A DNA stretch of 34,545 nt from NCBI RefSeq assembly GCF_029960115.1, contig NZ_JASCOZ010000032.1:1-34545 (forward strand), read 5' to 3'. Positions 23,720-32,311 of this stretch are shown piece after piece. Each line of letters opens with the position of its first letter. Position 1 is the stretch's first letter. Made by a program: the position numbers and the translations under genes. The stretch comes from Stenotrophomonas sp. PS02289 (lineage in GTDB: Bacteria; Pseudomonadota; Gammaproteobacteria; Xanthomonadales; Xanthomonadaceae). Under the pieces are notes generated by a model. The model was not told the DNA's origin, did no database searches, and saw only the letters and a list, made by a program, of their open reading frames with translations.

Positions 23720-25009
23720 ATGCGTAATGCATCGCTTCACTCCCGGCACCTGCGTGCCTGCCGTACTGCTCCGCTGATGTTGTTGCTGCCGTTCGCGCTG
23801 GCCACCGCGCAGGCGCAGGAGGCAACGGATGCGCCTGTCGCAGCGTCCGCGAAGGTCGAGCAGCCGGCCGCGCCCGTCGACACTGTGGCCGAAGCTCCGG
23901 CACCCGCGCAGGAATCCATCGACGCAGCGCAGGCTGACGCGATCCTCACTGCGCGCGCCGCAGATGCAGCGGCCGCCGCCGCGGAAGCGGCTGCAGGCAC
24001 GCCTTCGACAACGGTCGCCCCTGCGGCAGCAGCTGCCGAGCCAGCGCCTGCCGAGGTTGCAACCCCGGCACCGGCACCGGCACCGGCAACGGCACCGACG
24101 ACGGCGAGTGAGGCATCTGCTCCGGAGGTTCCGACCGCACCGCCCGCACCGCGCCCGCTGGTCGTGCCCGTGCTGGCCAATGCAGACAACGCCATCGAGC
24201 GTCAGCTCGGTGCGCGTTGCCCGAACGATCTGGCCGCGCGCTTGGCCACGCAGGACAACCTGCTGACCGGTGCCTGCCAGGGCACGATGCCGGCGCATCT
24301 CGCCAACGTGCTCAAGGCCATCCCCGAGCAGGACCTGCTGCTGCCGCGTTCGGCGCGTGAGCGCCAGCTCAGCCAGAAGGCCTGGTTCAAGGCGGTGCCG
24401 GGCTATGGGGTGCGGCCGGACTTCATTGCCGTGCAGAATGGCCTGTGGGTGCGCTCGTTCGAGGGCGCGGATGCGTCGACCACTGTGTATCTGGTGTCGG
24501 GTCCGTTTACTTGCGTGGACGGGCGTTATCCCGATGCAATCGACGGCAAAACCGTGCGCCTGACCACCGGCAGCTGCCGCGAGGCGCTGGTGCAGCAGCG
24601 CGTGTATCAGGTCACCGCAGGCGCTGCCCCGCAGGACATCACCGCGCAGGCGCTGCCGGCGCAGCCGCTGCTGTCTGATGCCGATCGCAAGCGCTACAAC
24701 CTGGAGGCCAATGCGGTGCAGCTGGATCCGGGCAAGCTGCAGTTTGGGCCGGCCCTGCGCTGGTATGCCGAAGTGCCGGCCGATTCCAAGCCCGAAGCGC
24801 GCAGCTATGGCGAATGGGGCCACCTGCACCTGGGCTTCATCGTGTGGAATGGCGAGCGCTTCGAACAGCGTGACACCGTGCCGCGCGGCCTGTGGGCCTG
24901 CGACCCGGTGGCACCGGGCGATGCGGCGTGCAGCGGGTATGCCGATGCCGGGCGTGACCCGTTTGTGGTCAACAGCACCACGGTGGCGGGGCAGAGCGCC
25001 GCACCGTAA
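23720..25009 (+). CDS. exported Ala/Pro-rich protein of unknown function
   Basis: 429 aa from ATG 23720, AAGGA 7 nt upstream. Signal peptide with hydrophobic core APLMLLLPFALATA and cleavage near 30-33 (AQAQ|EA). Residues about 34-155 are an Ala/Pro/Glu low-complexity linker (APAPAPATAPTTASEASAPE). Then comes a globular C-terminal domain of about 270 residues with cysteines (ARCPNDLAARL, GACQGTMP, PFTCVDGRYPDAIDG, GSCREALVQ, ACDPVAPGDAACSGY). I recognise no family. The linker could span the periplasm or cell wall. It is the last gene on this strand after the second virB5-virB6 pair and may belong to the same accessory region, but that is only context. An in-frame ATG at 23408 is an unlikely start. 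Confidence 0.75.
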   Translation: MRNASLHSRHLRACRTAPLMLLLPFALATAQAQEATDAPVAASAKVEQPAAPVDTVAEAPAPAQESIDAAQADAILTARAADAAAAAAEAAAGTPSTTVAPAAAAAEPAPAEVATPAPAPAPATAPTTASEASAPEVPTAPPAPRPLVVPVLANADNAIERQLGARCPNDLAARLATQDNLLTGACQGTMPAHLANVLKAIPEQDLLLPRSARERQLSQKAWFKAVPGYGVRPDFIAVQNGLWVRSFEGADASTTVYLVSGPFTCVDGRYPDAIDGKTVRLTTGSCREALVQQRVYQVTAGAAPQDITAQALPAQPLLSDADRKRYNLEANAVQLDPGKLQFGPALRWYAEVPADSKPEARSYGEWGHLHLGFIVWNGERFEQRDTVPRGLWACDPVAPGDAACSGYADAGRDPFVVNSTTVAGQSAAP

Positions 25010-25015
25010 GGGGCC

Positions 25016-25258
25016 TCAATCGGCCGCGATCAATGCGAATCGCGGCCGCATCCCGCCTTCATGCTCGACCTGCGCACAGAACATGGCGTAGGGGCGCACC
25101 CAATCGCCAACGTCTTTATCCAGCGGCCGATAGAGCACGAGCGGTTCCAGTGTTTCGCTGTGGCGAACTACGCCCAGCACGCGGTAGTTGCCGCCCTTGA
25201 AGTGGCGGTAATGCCCAGTGGGCAGGGTAGGGAGTGGGGCAAGGTCTGTCATAGGCAC
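25016..25258 (-). CDS. DUF1653 domain protein
   Basis: 80 aa from GTG 25258 (MPMTDLAPL; an ATG two codons later is the alternative start). GHYRHFKGGNYRVLGVVRHSETLEPLVLYRP followed by a tryptophan and WVRPYAMFCAQVEHEGG is the compact SH3-like DUF1653 fold, of unknown function. It starts only 5 nt after the stop of the GAF-EAL gene on the same strand, so the two are probably co-transcribed and coupled. Its 3' end lies 6 nt from the convergent exported-protein gene. Confidence 0.88.
   Translation of the reverse strand: MPMTDLAPLPTLPTGHYRHFKGGNYRVLGVVRHSETLEPLVLYRPLDKDVGDWVRPYAMFCAQVEHEGGMRPRFALIAAD
25021..25048. terminator. hairpin between convergent genes (inside the DUF1653 3' end)
   Basis: CGGCCGCGAT (25021-25030), 8-nt loop, ATCGCGGCCG (25039-25048): perfect 10-bp stem straddling the junction of two convergent genes. 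It is inside the last codons of the minus-strand gene and lacks a T tract, so its terminator role is tentative. Confidence 0.35.
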
Positions 25259-25263
25259 ATATG

Positions 25264-27048
25264 TTACGCGTCGGCGAGCGGACCGGCGCGGCAGGCGAGC
25301 ACCAGTTGGGTGACAGCTTCGGCGCGCATCGGCCGCGCCAGGTGGAAACCCTGGGCTTCATCGCAGCCCCAAGCGCGCAGCAGTTCCAGCTCGGCCTCGT
25401 TTTCCACACCTTCGGCGACGGTGCGGTAGCCCAGCTGCTCGGCCAGACGGATGATCGCATCGACCTTCAAACGCGCGGTGCGCGATTCCGCCAGCCCGGT
25501 GATCAGGCTGCGATCGATCTTGATGTGGCTGATCGGCACCTCGGCCAGGTAGCCGAAGTTGCTGTACCCACTGCCGAAGTCATCAATGGCCACACGCACA
25601 CCTGCGGCGGCCATGGCGCGCAGCTGGGGCAGCGCGGCCGGGTGGCTGTGCAGCCACTGGCCCTCTGTGATCTCCACTTCGATCAATGAAGCGGGCAGGC
25701 CATACATCTGCAGGCGCTCGGCCATGCGGTGCCACAACTGCTCGTCGTCGAAGTCACGCGGGGAGAGATTCAGCGACACCGCAAACCCAGGCAGCACGCT
25801 CTGCCAGCGCGCCGCCTGCTGCACCGCCTGTTCCACCACCCAGCGACTCAGGGTCGGCATCAGGGCGGTGCATTCGAGCACCGGAATGAATTCCGCGGGG
25901 CTGACCGGTCCCAGTGAGGGATGCGTCCAGCGCAGCAGGGCCTCGGCTGAGACGGGTATGCCGTTGCCCAGATCAAAGCGGGGCTGGTAGACGAGGGTGA
26001 ACTGGTCCTGGCTCAGGCCGCGACCGGCGTCCGAGGCCAGCCGGTAACGCCGGCGCAGGTACTCGTCGCGGTCCTTGGAGTACCAGCACACACAGGCGTC
26101 GGTCTGCAGCGCATGGTGCATGGCCACCAGGCATTTGCGCAGCAGGTCGGCGGTCTGGTCGGGTTCGGGCCGGAACGCGCACACGCCTGCGTGGAACTGC
26201 GGCGACATGGGGATGCTGCCGACCATCAGCGGGCGACGCATGCGCTCACGCAGCCGGTCCAGCAGGCCTTCCACCTGCTCGCGGGACTGGTCGCGCAGTA
26301 CGAAGCCGAAGCGGGTGGCGGCCACGTGGTAGACCTGGGCGAACTCACCGATCATGTCCTGCACCCGCAGCGACGCCTGGCGCAGCAGCGATTCCACCGG
26401 CTTCAGGCCCAGTACCTGGCCGGCATCGGTGGTGCTCTGCAGGTCGAACACGTCCAGCAGCACGCCGGTGTAGTGGTGGCCCCCGTCCTGTCGGCCCAGC
26501 ACGCCCAGGTCGGACTGGAACTGCTGGCGGTTGGGCAGGCCGCTGACGGCATCGCGCCGCCCGAGCGACATCCGCAGTTCCATCTGGTTGACCACCAGCC
26601 GTGCGAGCGTCTGCAACTGGCGGATTTCGTCTTCGCCCAGCACGCGCGGCTGGCGGTCGATCAGGCACAGCGCGCCCAGCGCGATTCCGCTGCGGGTCAC
26701 CAGCGGCGCACCCGCGTAGAAGCGCAGGTGCTCCGGGCCGGTCACCGACGGGTTGTTGTTGAAGCGCGGGTCCTGGCTGAGATCGGACACCTGCAGCACC
26801 GCATGCGACTCGATCGCACACGCACAGATCGACCACTGGCGCTCGACCCGCACCAGCGACTCCAGTCCGACGCGGGAGATCGAGTGCTGGGCGTCGCTGT
26901 CGACGATCGAAATCAGCGCGATAGGCACGCCGAAGGTAAATGCCGCCAGTTCGGTGATCGGGTCCAGTGCGCGACCCAATGCCGGGTCCAGCACATTCAA
27001 CGCTTCGATCAGCGCAATCCGTTCCAGTTCCTGTGTTCTGTCGAGCAT
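25264..27048 (-). CDS. GAF / degenerate GGDEF / EAL c-di-GMP phosphodiesterase
   Basis: 594 aa, soluble. GAF sensor domain (about 20-155: VDSDAQHSISRVGL, FYAGAPLVTRSGIALGALCL). A GGDEF-like domain (about 160-325) keeps DAVSGLPNR, but its active-site loop reads TRFGF (245-249) in place of GGDEF, so no cyclase activity is expected. EAL domain (about 335-585) with the catalytic set intact: Glu369 in AEALLRW, Asn427 in SLNLSP, Glu459 and Glu462 in EVEITEG, Asp489-Asp490 in DDFGSGYSNFGYL, Lys510 in HIKID, Glu546 in AEGVEN, and Gln566 in QGFHLARP. It should hydrolyse c-di-GMP under GAF control. It is first in a two-gene unit with DUF1653 and is near a signalling operon. Confidence 0.92.
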   Translation of the reverse strand: MLDRTQELERIALIEALNVLDPALGRALDPITELAAFTFGVPIALISIVDSDAQHSISRVGLESLVRVERQWSICACAIESHAVLQVSDLSQDPRFNNNPSVTGPEHLRFYAGAPLVTRSGIALGALCLIDRQPRVLGEDEIRQLQTLARLVVNQMELRMSLGRRDAVSGLPNRQQFQSDLGVLGRQDGGHHYTGVLLDVFDLQSTTDAGQVLGLKPVESLLRQASLRVQDMIGEFAQVYHVAATRFGFVLRDQSREQVEGLLDRLRERMRRPLMVGSIPMSPQFHAGVCAFRPEPDQTADLLRKCLVAMHHALQTDACVCWYSKDRDEYLRRRYRLASDAGRGLSQDQFTLVYQPRFDLGNGIPVSAEALLRWTHPSLGPVSPAEFIPVLECTALMPTLSRWVVEQAVQQAARWQSVLPGFAVSLNLSPRDFDDEQLWHRMAERLQMYGLPASLIEVEITEGQWLHSHPAALPQLRAMAAAGVRVAIDDFGSGYSNFGYLAEVPISHIKIDRSLITGLAESRTARLKVDAIIRLAEQLGYRTVAEGVENEAELELLRAWGCDEAQGFHLARPMRAEAVTQLVLACRAGPLADA

Positions 27049-27151
27049 TCCGTGTGCCCTGTCATACGGAAGACAGGTTCACTATCCAACCGGCGCTGCA
27101 AGCCGATGTGAATTGTTGCGGCGTGACATGAAGCATTCACGCCGGTGACGA

Positions 27152-27523
27152 TCACGGCGTGGTGGCGGGGGACTTCAGCAGCTTGATCAGCTGGTTGAGC
27201 CGGTACGGCTTGGGCAGGAATTCCACATGCTCCGGCAGCGGCTCTTCCAGCTGCGAGCGGGCATAGCCGGAGGACAGGATCATCCGCGCATTGGGCAGGG
27301 CACGGGCGACATGCTCGCTCAGCTGCACGCCGGTCATGCCGTTGGGCATGCTGATGTCGCTGAACACCACGTCAAAGTCGCCATGCTGTTCGATCATCTG
27401 CAGGGCTGCTGGCCCGTCCACCGCGGTGTAGATCTCGATGCCGAAGTCCTGCAAGGCCTGGCCCATCAGCTCACGCAGATCGCTCTGGTCTTCGACCATC
27501 AGTACGCGAAGGGGCTCAGACAT
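27152..27523 (-). CDS. single-domain response regulator
   Basis: 123 aa from ATG 27523 (MSEPLRVLMVEDQ), with GAGGAAG about 7 nt upstream; the longer in-frame start at 27556 would place this ribosome site inside the gene. It is a stand-alone CheY-type receiver: acidic pair at about 11-12, phospho-acceptor Asp56 in VVFSDISMP, Ser/Thr position in ILSSGYA, and Lys105 in FLPKPYR. The ILSSGYA and LPKPY motifs are those of receivers often fused to hybrid kinases. No output domain. It is divergent from the hybrid kinase at 27817 and could relay phosphate to or from it. This is inference. Confidence 0.9.
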   Translation of the reverse strand: MSEPLRVLMVEDQSDLRELMGQALQDFGIEIYTAVDGPAALQMIEQHGDFDVVFSDISMPNGMTGVQLSEHVARALPNARMILSSGYARSQLEEPLPEHVEFLPKPYRLNQLIKLLKSPATTP

Positions 27524-27816
27524 GCTCGACTTCCTCAAAGACAGATGATGACCCAAGGGGACTCCATCGCACGCGAACCGGTGCGCGGATGGCAGGTGGG
27601 GTCAGTACGCAACTGTACGCGATTGCGGCGGACAGGCGGTAGGCCGAAAGGCACTTCCCAATGCGCGAGAACGCCTGTGCATGCAACGTCTGACGGGCCG
27701 TCGTGCCAAATGTGAATAAATTGTCAAGAAAATGCCGGGACTGGCGTACTTCTGTCGCATAACACCCCTTTAACGTGTTCAGGTAACATCAGAAATCTTT
27801 TGTATCTGGATCGCCC

Positions 27817-30800
27817 ATGAATTCTGCGCCCACCGCTCGCGACCGTTGGATCTGGCTGGCATCGGCCGGGCTGATGGCCCTGACCCTGGGTCTGGAGTTC
27901 GTGGTGCCGCTGGGCTACGCGGTATGGCTGACCTACTTCATGGCGGTGGGGGTGACCCTGTTCCAGCGCCGGGTCGAGGTGCCCTTCCTGGTGGCGGTGG
28001 GGTCCACGATCCTGTTGATGATCGGCTACCACATCGCGCCGGCCAGCTCGAATTCGGCGTTCTCGTTCGTCAATCGCACCATCGGCGGCGTCTGCTTCCT
28101 GTTGATGGCGCTGACCGTGATGAAGGCGATCCAGTCCCGTCGCATCGCCGCCGATGCGCTGTGGTTGCAGGAAGGCGAGAACGCGGTGACGGTCAGCCTG
28201 CGCGGTGACCCGGACCCGCGTGTGCTGGCCGACGAAGCCATGCGCACCCTGTGTGCGCGTCTGAATGCCGAAGTGGGCGCGCTGTACCGCCTGCAGGGCG
28301 AGCGCCTGCTGCTGGTGGGCGGCGCGGCACTGCCGGCACGGCTGCCGGAAGCACTGCCGTCCGCGGCCGGCCAGTGGGGCGAAGTGCTGCGCCTGGGTGA
28401 GCCGCGTCGGCTGGACCAGGGCGACAGCGTGCTGGAAATCGAGACGCCGCTGGGCATGACCCAGGTGCATCAGCGCCTGCTGGGACCGATCACCGCCGAC
28501 GGCAAGGTCATCGGCATGATCGAGCTGGGCCGGGTCGGTGCCTCGCCGGCGCGGGCGCTGGAGCTGGATCTGCTGACCCAGGTCGCTGAACCCATCGGCG
28601 TGGCCATGCGCGCCGCGCTGCTGCGCGAGCAGCTGGTCGAACTGCTGGAAGAAACCCAGCGCCAGAGCGAAGAACTGCAGACCCAGCAGGAAGAGCTGCG
28701 GGTGGCCAACGAAGAACTGGAAGAACAGAGCCGCAGCCTGCTGCACTCGCAGGCCAATCTGGAGCAGCAGCAGGTCGAGCTGGAACAGACCAACGTGCAG
28801 CTGGAAGAGCGCACCCACGAGCTGGAATCGCGGCAGCAGGCGCTGCTGCTGGCGCAGGCGCAGCTGGTGCGCAACAGCAACGAGCTGGAAGCCAGCTCGC
28901 GCTACAAGTCCGAATTCCTGGCCAACATGTCGCATGAGCTGCGCACGCCGCTCAACAGCGCGCTGATCCTGGCCAAGCTGTTGGCCGACAACAAGGATGC
29001 CAATCTCTCGGACGAGCAGGTCAAGTACGCCCAGGCCATCCATTCGTCCAACAACGACCTGCTGGCCCTGATCAACGACATCCTCGACCTCTCGCGCATC
29101 GAAGCCGGCCATGTCGAGCTGAGCGAAGAGGACGTGGCCGTCTCCAGCGTGCTGCAGCGCCTGAAGGAGACCTTCCAGCCGCTGGCCGAACAGAAGGGCC
29201 TGGCCCTGGTGCTCCAGGCCGACGCCGATGCGCCGGCGCAGCTGGTCACCGACAGCCAGCGCCTGCAGCAGATCCTGAAGAACCTGCTGGCCAATGCGGT
29301 CAAGTTCACCGAACACGGCAGCGTCAGCCTGAGCGTGCGCGGCACCGCCGGCGGGCGGATCCAGTTCACCGTGACCGATACCGGCATCGGCATTCCGCAG
29401 GCGCAGACCGAGGTGATCTTCGAGGCCTTCCGCCAGGCGGATGGCAGTACCCGCCGTCGTTACGGCGGCACCGGGCTGGGCTTGTCGATCTCGCGCGATC
29501 TGGCCGCCCGGATGGGGGGCAGCATCAGCGTGGTCAGCGAACCGGGGCGGGGCAGCAGCTTCACTCTGGAGCTGCCGTTGGTCGGGGCACCGGGTGCCGA
29601 GCTGGGCACCGCCCACGCCGCGCCGGATGTCCGCATGCCCGCGGTGGCCAGCGCGGCTGTGGTCGCTGCCGCGCCGGTGGCAGTGGCGAGTGACGCCCCG
29701 CGCGTGATCGACGACCGCGGCCGGCGCAGCCGCGCCGGTCGCATGATTCTCGCCGTGGAAGACGATGCCGCCTTCGCCAGCGCGTTGGTGCAGATGGCGC
29801 ACGAGCTGGACTTCGACTGCGTGGTCGCCCAGACCGCCGACGAGGCGCTGACCCTGGCCAGCGAGCTGCGCCCGAACGGCATCCTGCTCGACATCGGCCT
29901 GCCCGATGTCTCCGGCTTGAGCGTGCTGGAGCGGCTGAAGCGCGATCCGGCGACCCGTCATATCCCGGTTCACGTGGTCAGCGGCCTGGAGCGCTCGCAG
30001 GTGGCGCTGGAACTCGGTGCGATCGGCTACGTGATCAAGCCGGCCACGCGTGAGCGGCTGGTCGAGGCGATCCAGCAGCTGGAAGCCACCAACCAACGCG
30101 ATGTGCGTCGTCTGCTGATCGTGGAAGACGACAGCGAGCTGCGCTCGAACCTGAAGTTGCTGCTGGGCCGCGACCAGCTGGAAATTGTCGGCGTGGGCAC
30201 CGTTGCCGAGGCGATGGCGGCGCTGTCCAGCTCGACCTTCGACTGCATGGTCACCGACCTGGCCTTGCCCGATGGCACCGGTTACGACCTGCTGGAGCAC
30301 ATGGCCGCCAACGAAGCGCTCTCGTTCCCGCCGGTCATCGTCTACACCGGTCGCGCACTCACCCGCGATGAGGAACAGCGACTGCGCCGCTATTCCAAGA
30401 GCATCATCATCAAGGGCGCGCGCTCGCCCGAACGCCTGCTCGATGAGGTGACCCTGTTCCTGCACAGCGTGGAAGCCTCGCTGCCGACCGACCAGCAGCG
30501 CCTGCTGCGTGAGGCGCGTCGCCGCGACGCGGTGCTGGATGGACGCACTGTGCTGCTGGCCGAAGACGATGTGCGCAACATCTTCGCGCTGTCCAGCGTG
30601 CTGGAGCCGCTGGGCGTGAAGCTGGAAATCGCGCGTAACGGCCGCGAGGCACTGGAGAAGCTGGGTCCGGAAGTGGACCTGGTGCTGATGGACATCATGA
30701 TGCCGGAGATGGATGGTCTGACCGCCATGCGCGAGATCCGCAGCGAGGCGCGCTGGCGCGACCTGCCGATCATCGCGCTGACGGCCAAGGCCATGCCGGA

Positions 30801-30906
30801 TGATCGCGAACACTGCCTGCAGGCCGGTGCCAACGACTACATTTCCAAGCCGATCGACGTCGACAAGCTGGTCTCCCTGTGTCGCGTGTGGTGCTCGCGT
30901 CAATGA
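27817..30906 (+). CDS. membrane hybrid histidine kinase with GAF domain and three receivers
   Basis: 1029 aa. Three to four membrane helices in residues 11-103, a GAF-like domain (about 125-265), and a long Glu/Gln-rich coiled coil (about 268-362). HisKA follows with His373 in MSHELRTPLN, then the HATPase with N box NLLANAVKF (about 489-497), G1 DTGIGIP (521-527) and G2 GGTGLGLSI. Then three receiver domains: Asp692 (LLDIGLPD), Asp814 (VTDLALPD) and Asp959 (LMDIMMPEMDG). The second receiver has an atypical Lys region (IIIKGARSPE). All catalytic boxes are intact. Its stop overlaps the CheR-type gene start (ATGA). The coiled coil has repeated EE/QE pairs at heptad spacing, plausible substrates for the adjacent methyltransferase and methylesterase. 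Confidence 0.94.
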   Translation: MNSAPTARDRWIWLASAGLMALTLGLEFVVPLGYAVWLTYFMAVGVTLFQRRVEVPFLVAVGSTILLMIGYHIAPASSNSAFSFVNRTIGGVCFLLMALTVMKAIQSRRIAADALWLQEGENAVTVSLRGDPDPRVLADEAMRTLCARLNAEVGALYRLQGERLLLVGGAALPARLPEALPSAAGQWGEVLRLGEPRRLDQGDSVLEIETPLGMTQVHQRLLGPITADGKVIGMIELGRVGASPARALELDLLTQVAEPIGVAMRAALLREQLVELLEETQRQSEELQTQQEELRVANEELEEQSRSLLHSQANLEQQQVELEQTNVQLEERTHELESRQQALLLAQAQLVRNSNELEASSRYKSEFLANMSHELRTPLNSALILAKLLADNKDANLSDEQVKYAQAIHSSNNDLLALINDILDLSRIEAGHVELSEEDVAVSSVLQRLKETFQPLAEQKGLALVLQADADAPAQLVTDSQRLQQILKNLLANAVKFTEHGSVSLSVRGTAGGRIQFTVTDTGIGIPQAQTEVIFEAFRQADGSTRRRYGGTGLGLSISRDLAARMGGSISVVSEPGRGSSFTLELPLVGAPGAELGTAHAAPDVRMPAVASAAVVAAAPVAVASDAPRVIDDRGRRSRAGRMILAVEDDAAFASALVQMAHELDFDCVVAQTADEALTLASELRPNGILLDIGLPDVSGLSVLERLKRDPATRHIPVHVVSGLERSQVALELGAIGYVIKPATRERLVEAIQQLEATNQRDVRRLLIVEDDSELRSNLKLLLGRDQLEIVGVGTVAEAMAALSSSTFDCMVTDLALPDGTGYDLLEHMAANEALSFPPVIVYTGRALTRDEEQRLRRYSKSIIIKGARSPERLLDEVTLFLHSVEASLPTDQQRLLREARRRDAVLDGRTVLLAEDDVRNIFALSSVLEPLGVKLEIARNGREALEKLGPEVDLVLMDIMMPEMDGLTAMREIRSEARWRDLPIIALTAKAMPDDREHCLQAGANDYISKPIDVDKLVSLCRVWCSRQ

Positions 30907-31727
30907 ACGAGGCCGAGCTGTTCGATCTGGAACTGAAGCTGCTGCTGGAGGCGGTGTACCAGCGTTATCACTACGATTTCCGTGATTACGCGCTGGCTTC
31001 CTTGCGCCGGCGCATGCGCCACGCGATGGCGCGCTTTGAGTGCGCCAACCTGGGCGACCTGCAGCACCGGCTGCTGTCCGAGCCGGAGACCTTCGCCCAG
31101 GCGATGCAGTTCTTCACCGTGCAGGTTTCGGAGATGTTCCGCGACCCGGCCTATTTCAAGGTGCTGCGCGAGCACGCCATCCCGGTGCTGCGCACGTATC
31201 CGTCGATCAAGATCTGGATTGCCGGCTGCAGCAGCGGCGAGGAAGTCTGGTCCCTGGCGATCCTGCTGCAGGAAGAAGGGCTGCTCGACCGCGCCATCAT
31301 CTACGCAACCGACATCAATCCCGAAGCGCTGCAGGCGGCCGAAGCCGGCGCGTTCGGGTTGGACCGCCTGGCCCAGTTCAGCCGCAATTATCTGGCGGCC
31401 GGGGGCACCGGCTCGCTGTCTGACTATTACAGCAGCGGCTACGGCAGTGTGGTGTTCGACCGCGCGCTCAAGCGCAACATCGTGTTTGCCGACCACAGCC
31501 TGGCCACGGATACGGTGTTCTCCGAAGTGCATCTGGTGTCGTGCCGCAACGTGCTGATCTACTTCCAGCGTGCACTGCAGGACCGGGCCATCGGTCTGTT
31601 CCACGAAGCCCTGGTGCACAAGGGTTTTCTCGGCCTGGGCAGCAAGGAGTCGCTGCAGTTCGGCGAGCACGCCGACGACTTTGAAGCCTGCGCGCGCGAG
31701 CAGCGCCTGTACCGGAAGCTGGCATGA
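30903..31727 (+). CDS. cheR: CheR-type protein glutamate methyltransferase
   Basis: 274 aa from ATG 30903, which overlaps the kinase stop (ATGA). N-terminal helical domain (DFRDYALASLRRRMRHAMARF), then SAM-binding motif I WIAGCSSGEEVWSLAILL and ATDINPEAL. Further on are VFADHSLATDTVFSEVHLVSCRNVLIYF (CheR-typical C-RN-IYF) and GFLGLGSKESL. No TPR or chemoreceptor-tethering domain. No chemoreceptor gene is seen nearby, so the likely substrate is the sensor kinase coded upstream rather than an MCP; this is inference from operon structure. The symbol denotes family, not proven chemotaxis function. Confidence 0.9.
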   Translation: MNEAELFDLELKLLLEAVYQRYHYDFRDYALASLRRRMRHAMARFECANLGDLQHRLLSEPETFAQAMQFFTVQVSEMFRDPAYFKVLREHAIPVLRTYPSIKIWIAGCSSGEEVWSLAILLQEEGLLDRAIIYATDINPEALQAAEAGAFGLDRLAQFSRNYLAAGGTGSLSDYYSSGYGSVVFDRALKRNIVFADHSLATDTVFSEVHLVSCRNVLIYFQRALQDRAIGLFHEALVHKGFLGLGSKESLQFGEHADDFEACAREQRLYRKLA

Positions 31728-32311
31728 GCACGGCAACCGACCCGCGCATGGATTTCAAGCTGCTGGTGGTGGGAGCCTCCGCTGGCGGGGTGAGCGCGCT
31801 GCAGACGCTGCTGGCCGCCTTGCCGGAAGACCTCGCGCTGCCAGTGCTGGTGGTATTGCACCTGCCGCGCGACCGGCCCAGCCGCATCGTCGACCTGCTG
31901 GATGTGCGCTGCCCGCTGCCGGTCCGCGAGGCCGACGACAAGCAGCCGCTGCTACCCGGAACGGTGACCTTTGCGCCGCCGGACTACCATCTGCTGGTGG
32001 AGGATGCCAACACCCTGGCCCTCTCGGTGGATGCGCCGGTGCTGTACTCGCGACCGGCGATCGACCCGCTGTTCGAAAGCGCGGCCGAGGTCTTTGCCAG
32101 TGGCGTGCTGGCGATCCTGCTCACCGGGGCCAGCAATGACGGCAGTGCCGGTGTGGCCGCGGTGCGCCAAGCCGGTGGGCACGCCTGGATCCAGTGCCCG
32201 GACGATGCTTTTTCCCCGATCATGCCGGCGTCCGCGCTGGCCCATGCCGGGGCCGACGCGGTGCTGCCGCTTTCTTCCATCTGTACACGTATCAAAGGTC
32301 TTGCCCGATGA
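31724..32311 (+). CDS. cheB: CheB-type methylesterase domain protein without receiver
   Basis: 195 aa; only the esterase domain of CheB, lacking the N-terminal receiver. Catalytic triad visible: Ser19 in VVGASAGG, His46 in VVLHLPRD, and Asp139 in LLTGASNDGSAG. Start and stop both overlap neighbours by 4 nt (ATGA), so it is translated in lockstep with the methyltransferase and the downstream receiver-kinase. It would remove methyl groups added by the CheR-type enzyme. The receiver could be supplied in trans by a neighbouring protein. Confidence 0.92.
   Translation: MSTATDPRMDFKLLVVGASAGGVSALQTLLAALPEDLALPVLVVLHLPRDRPSRIVDLLDVRCPLPVREADDKQPLLPGTVTFAPPDYHLLVEDANTLALSVDAPVLYSRPAIDPLFESAAEVFASGVLAILLTGASNDGSAGVAAVRQAGGHAWIQCPDDAFSPIMPASALAHAGADAVLPLSSICTRIKGLAR

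Noticed and set aside
27724..30903. 1059-residue open frame on the minus strand opposite the hybrid kinase
   Set aside because: Exact antisense of a kinase with intact His, N, G1, G2 and three receiver sites; the minus-strand translation is low-complexity Gln/His/Arg text.
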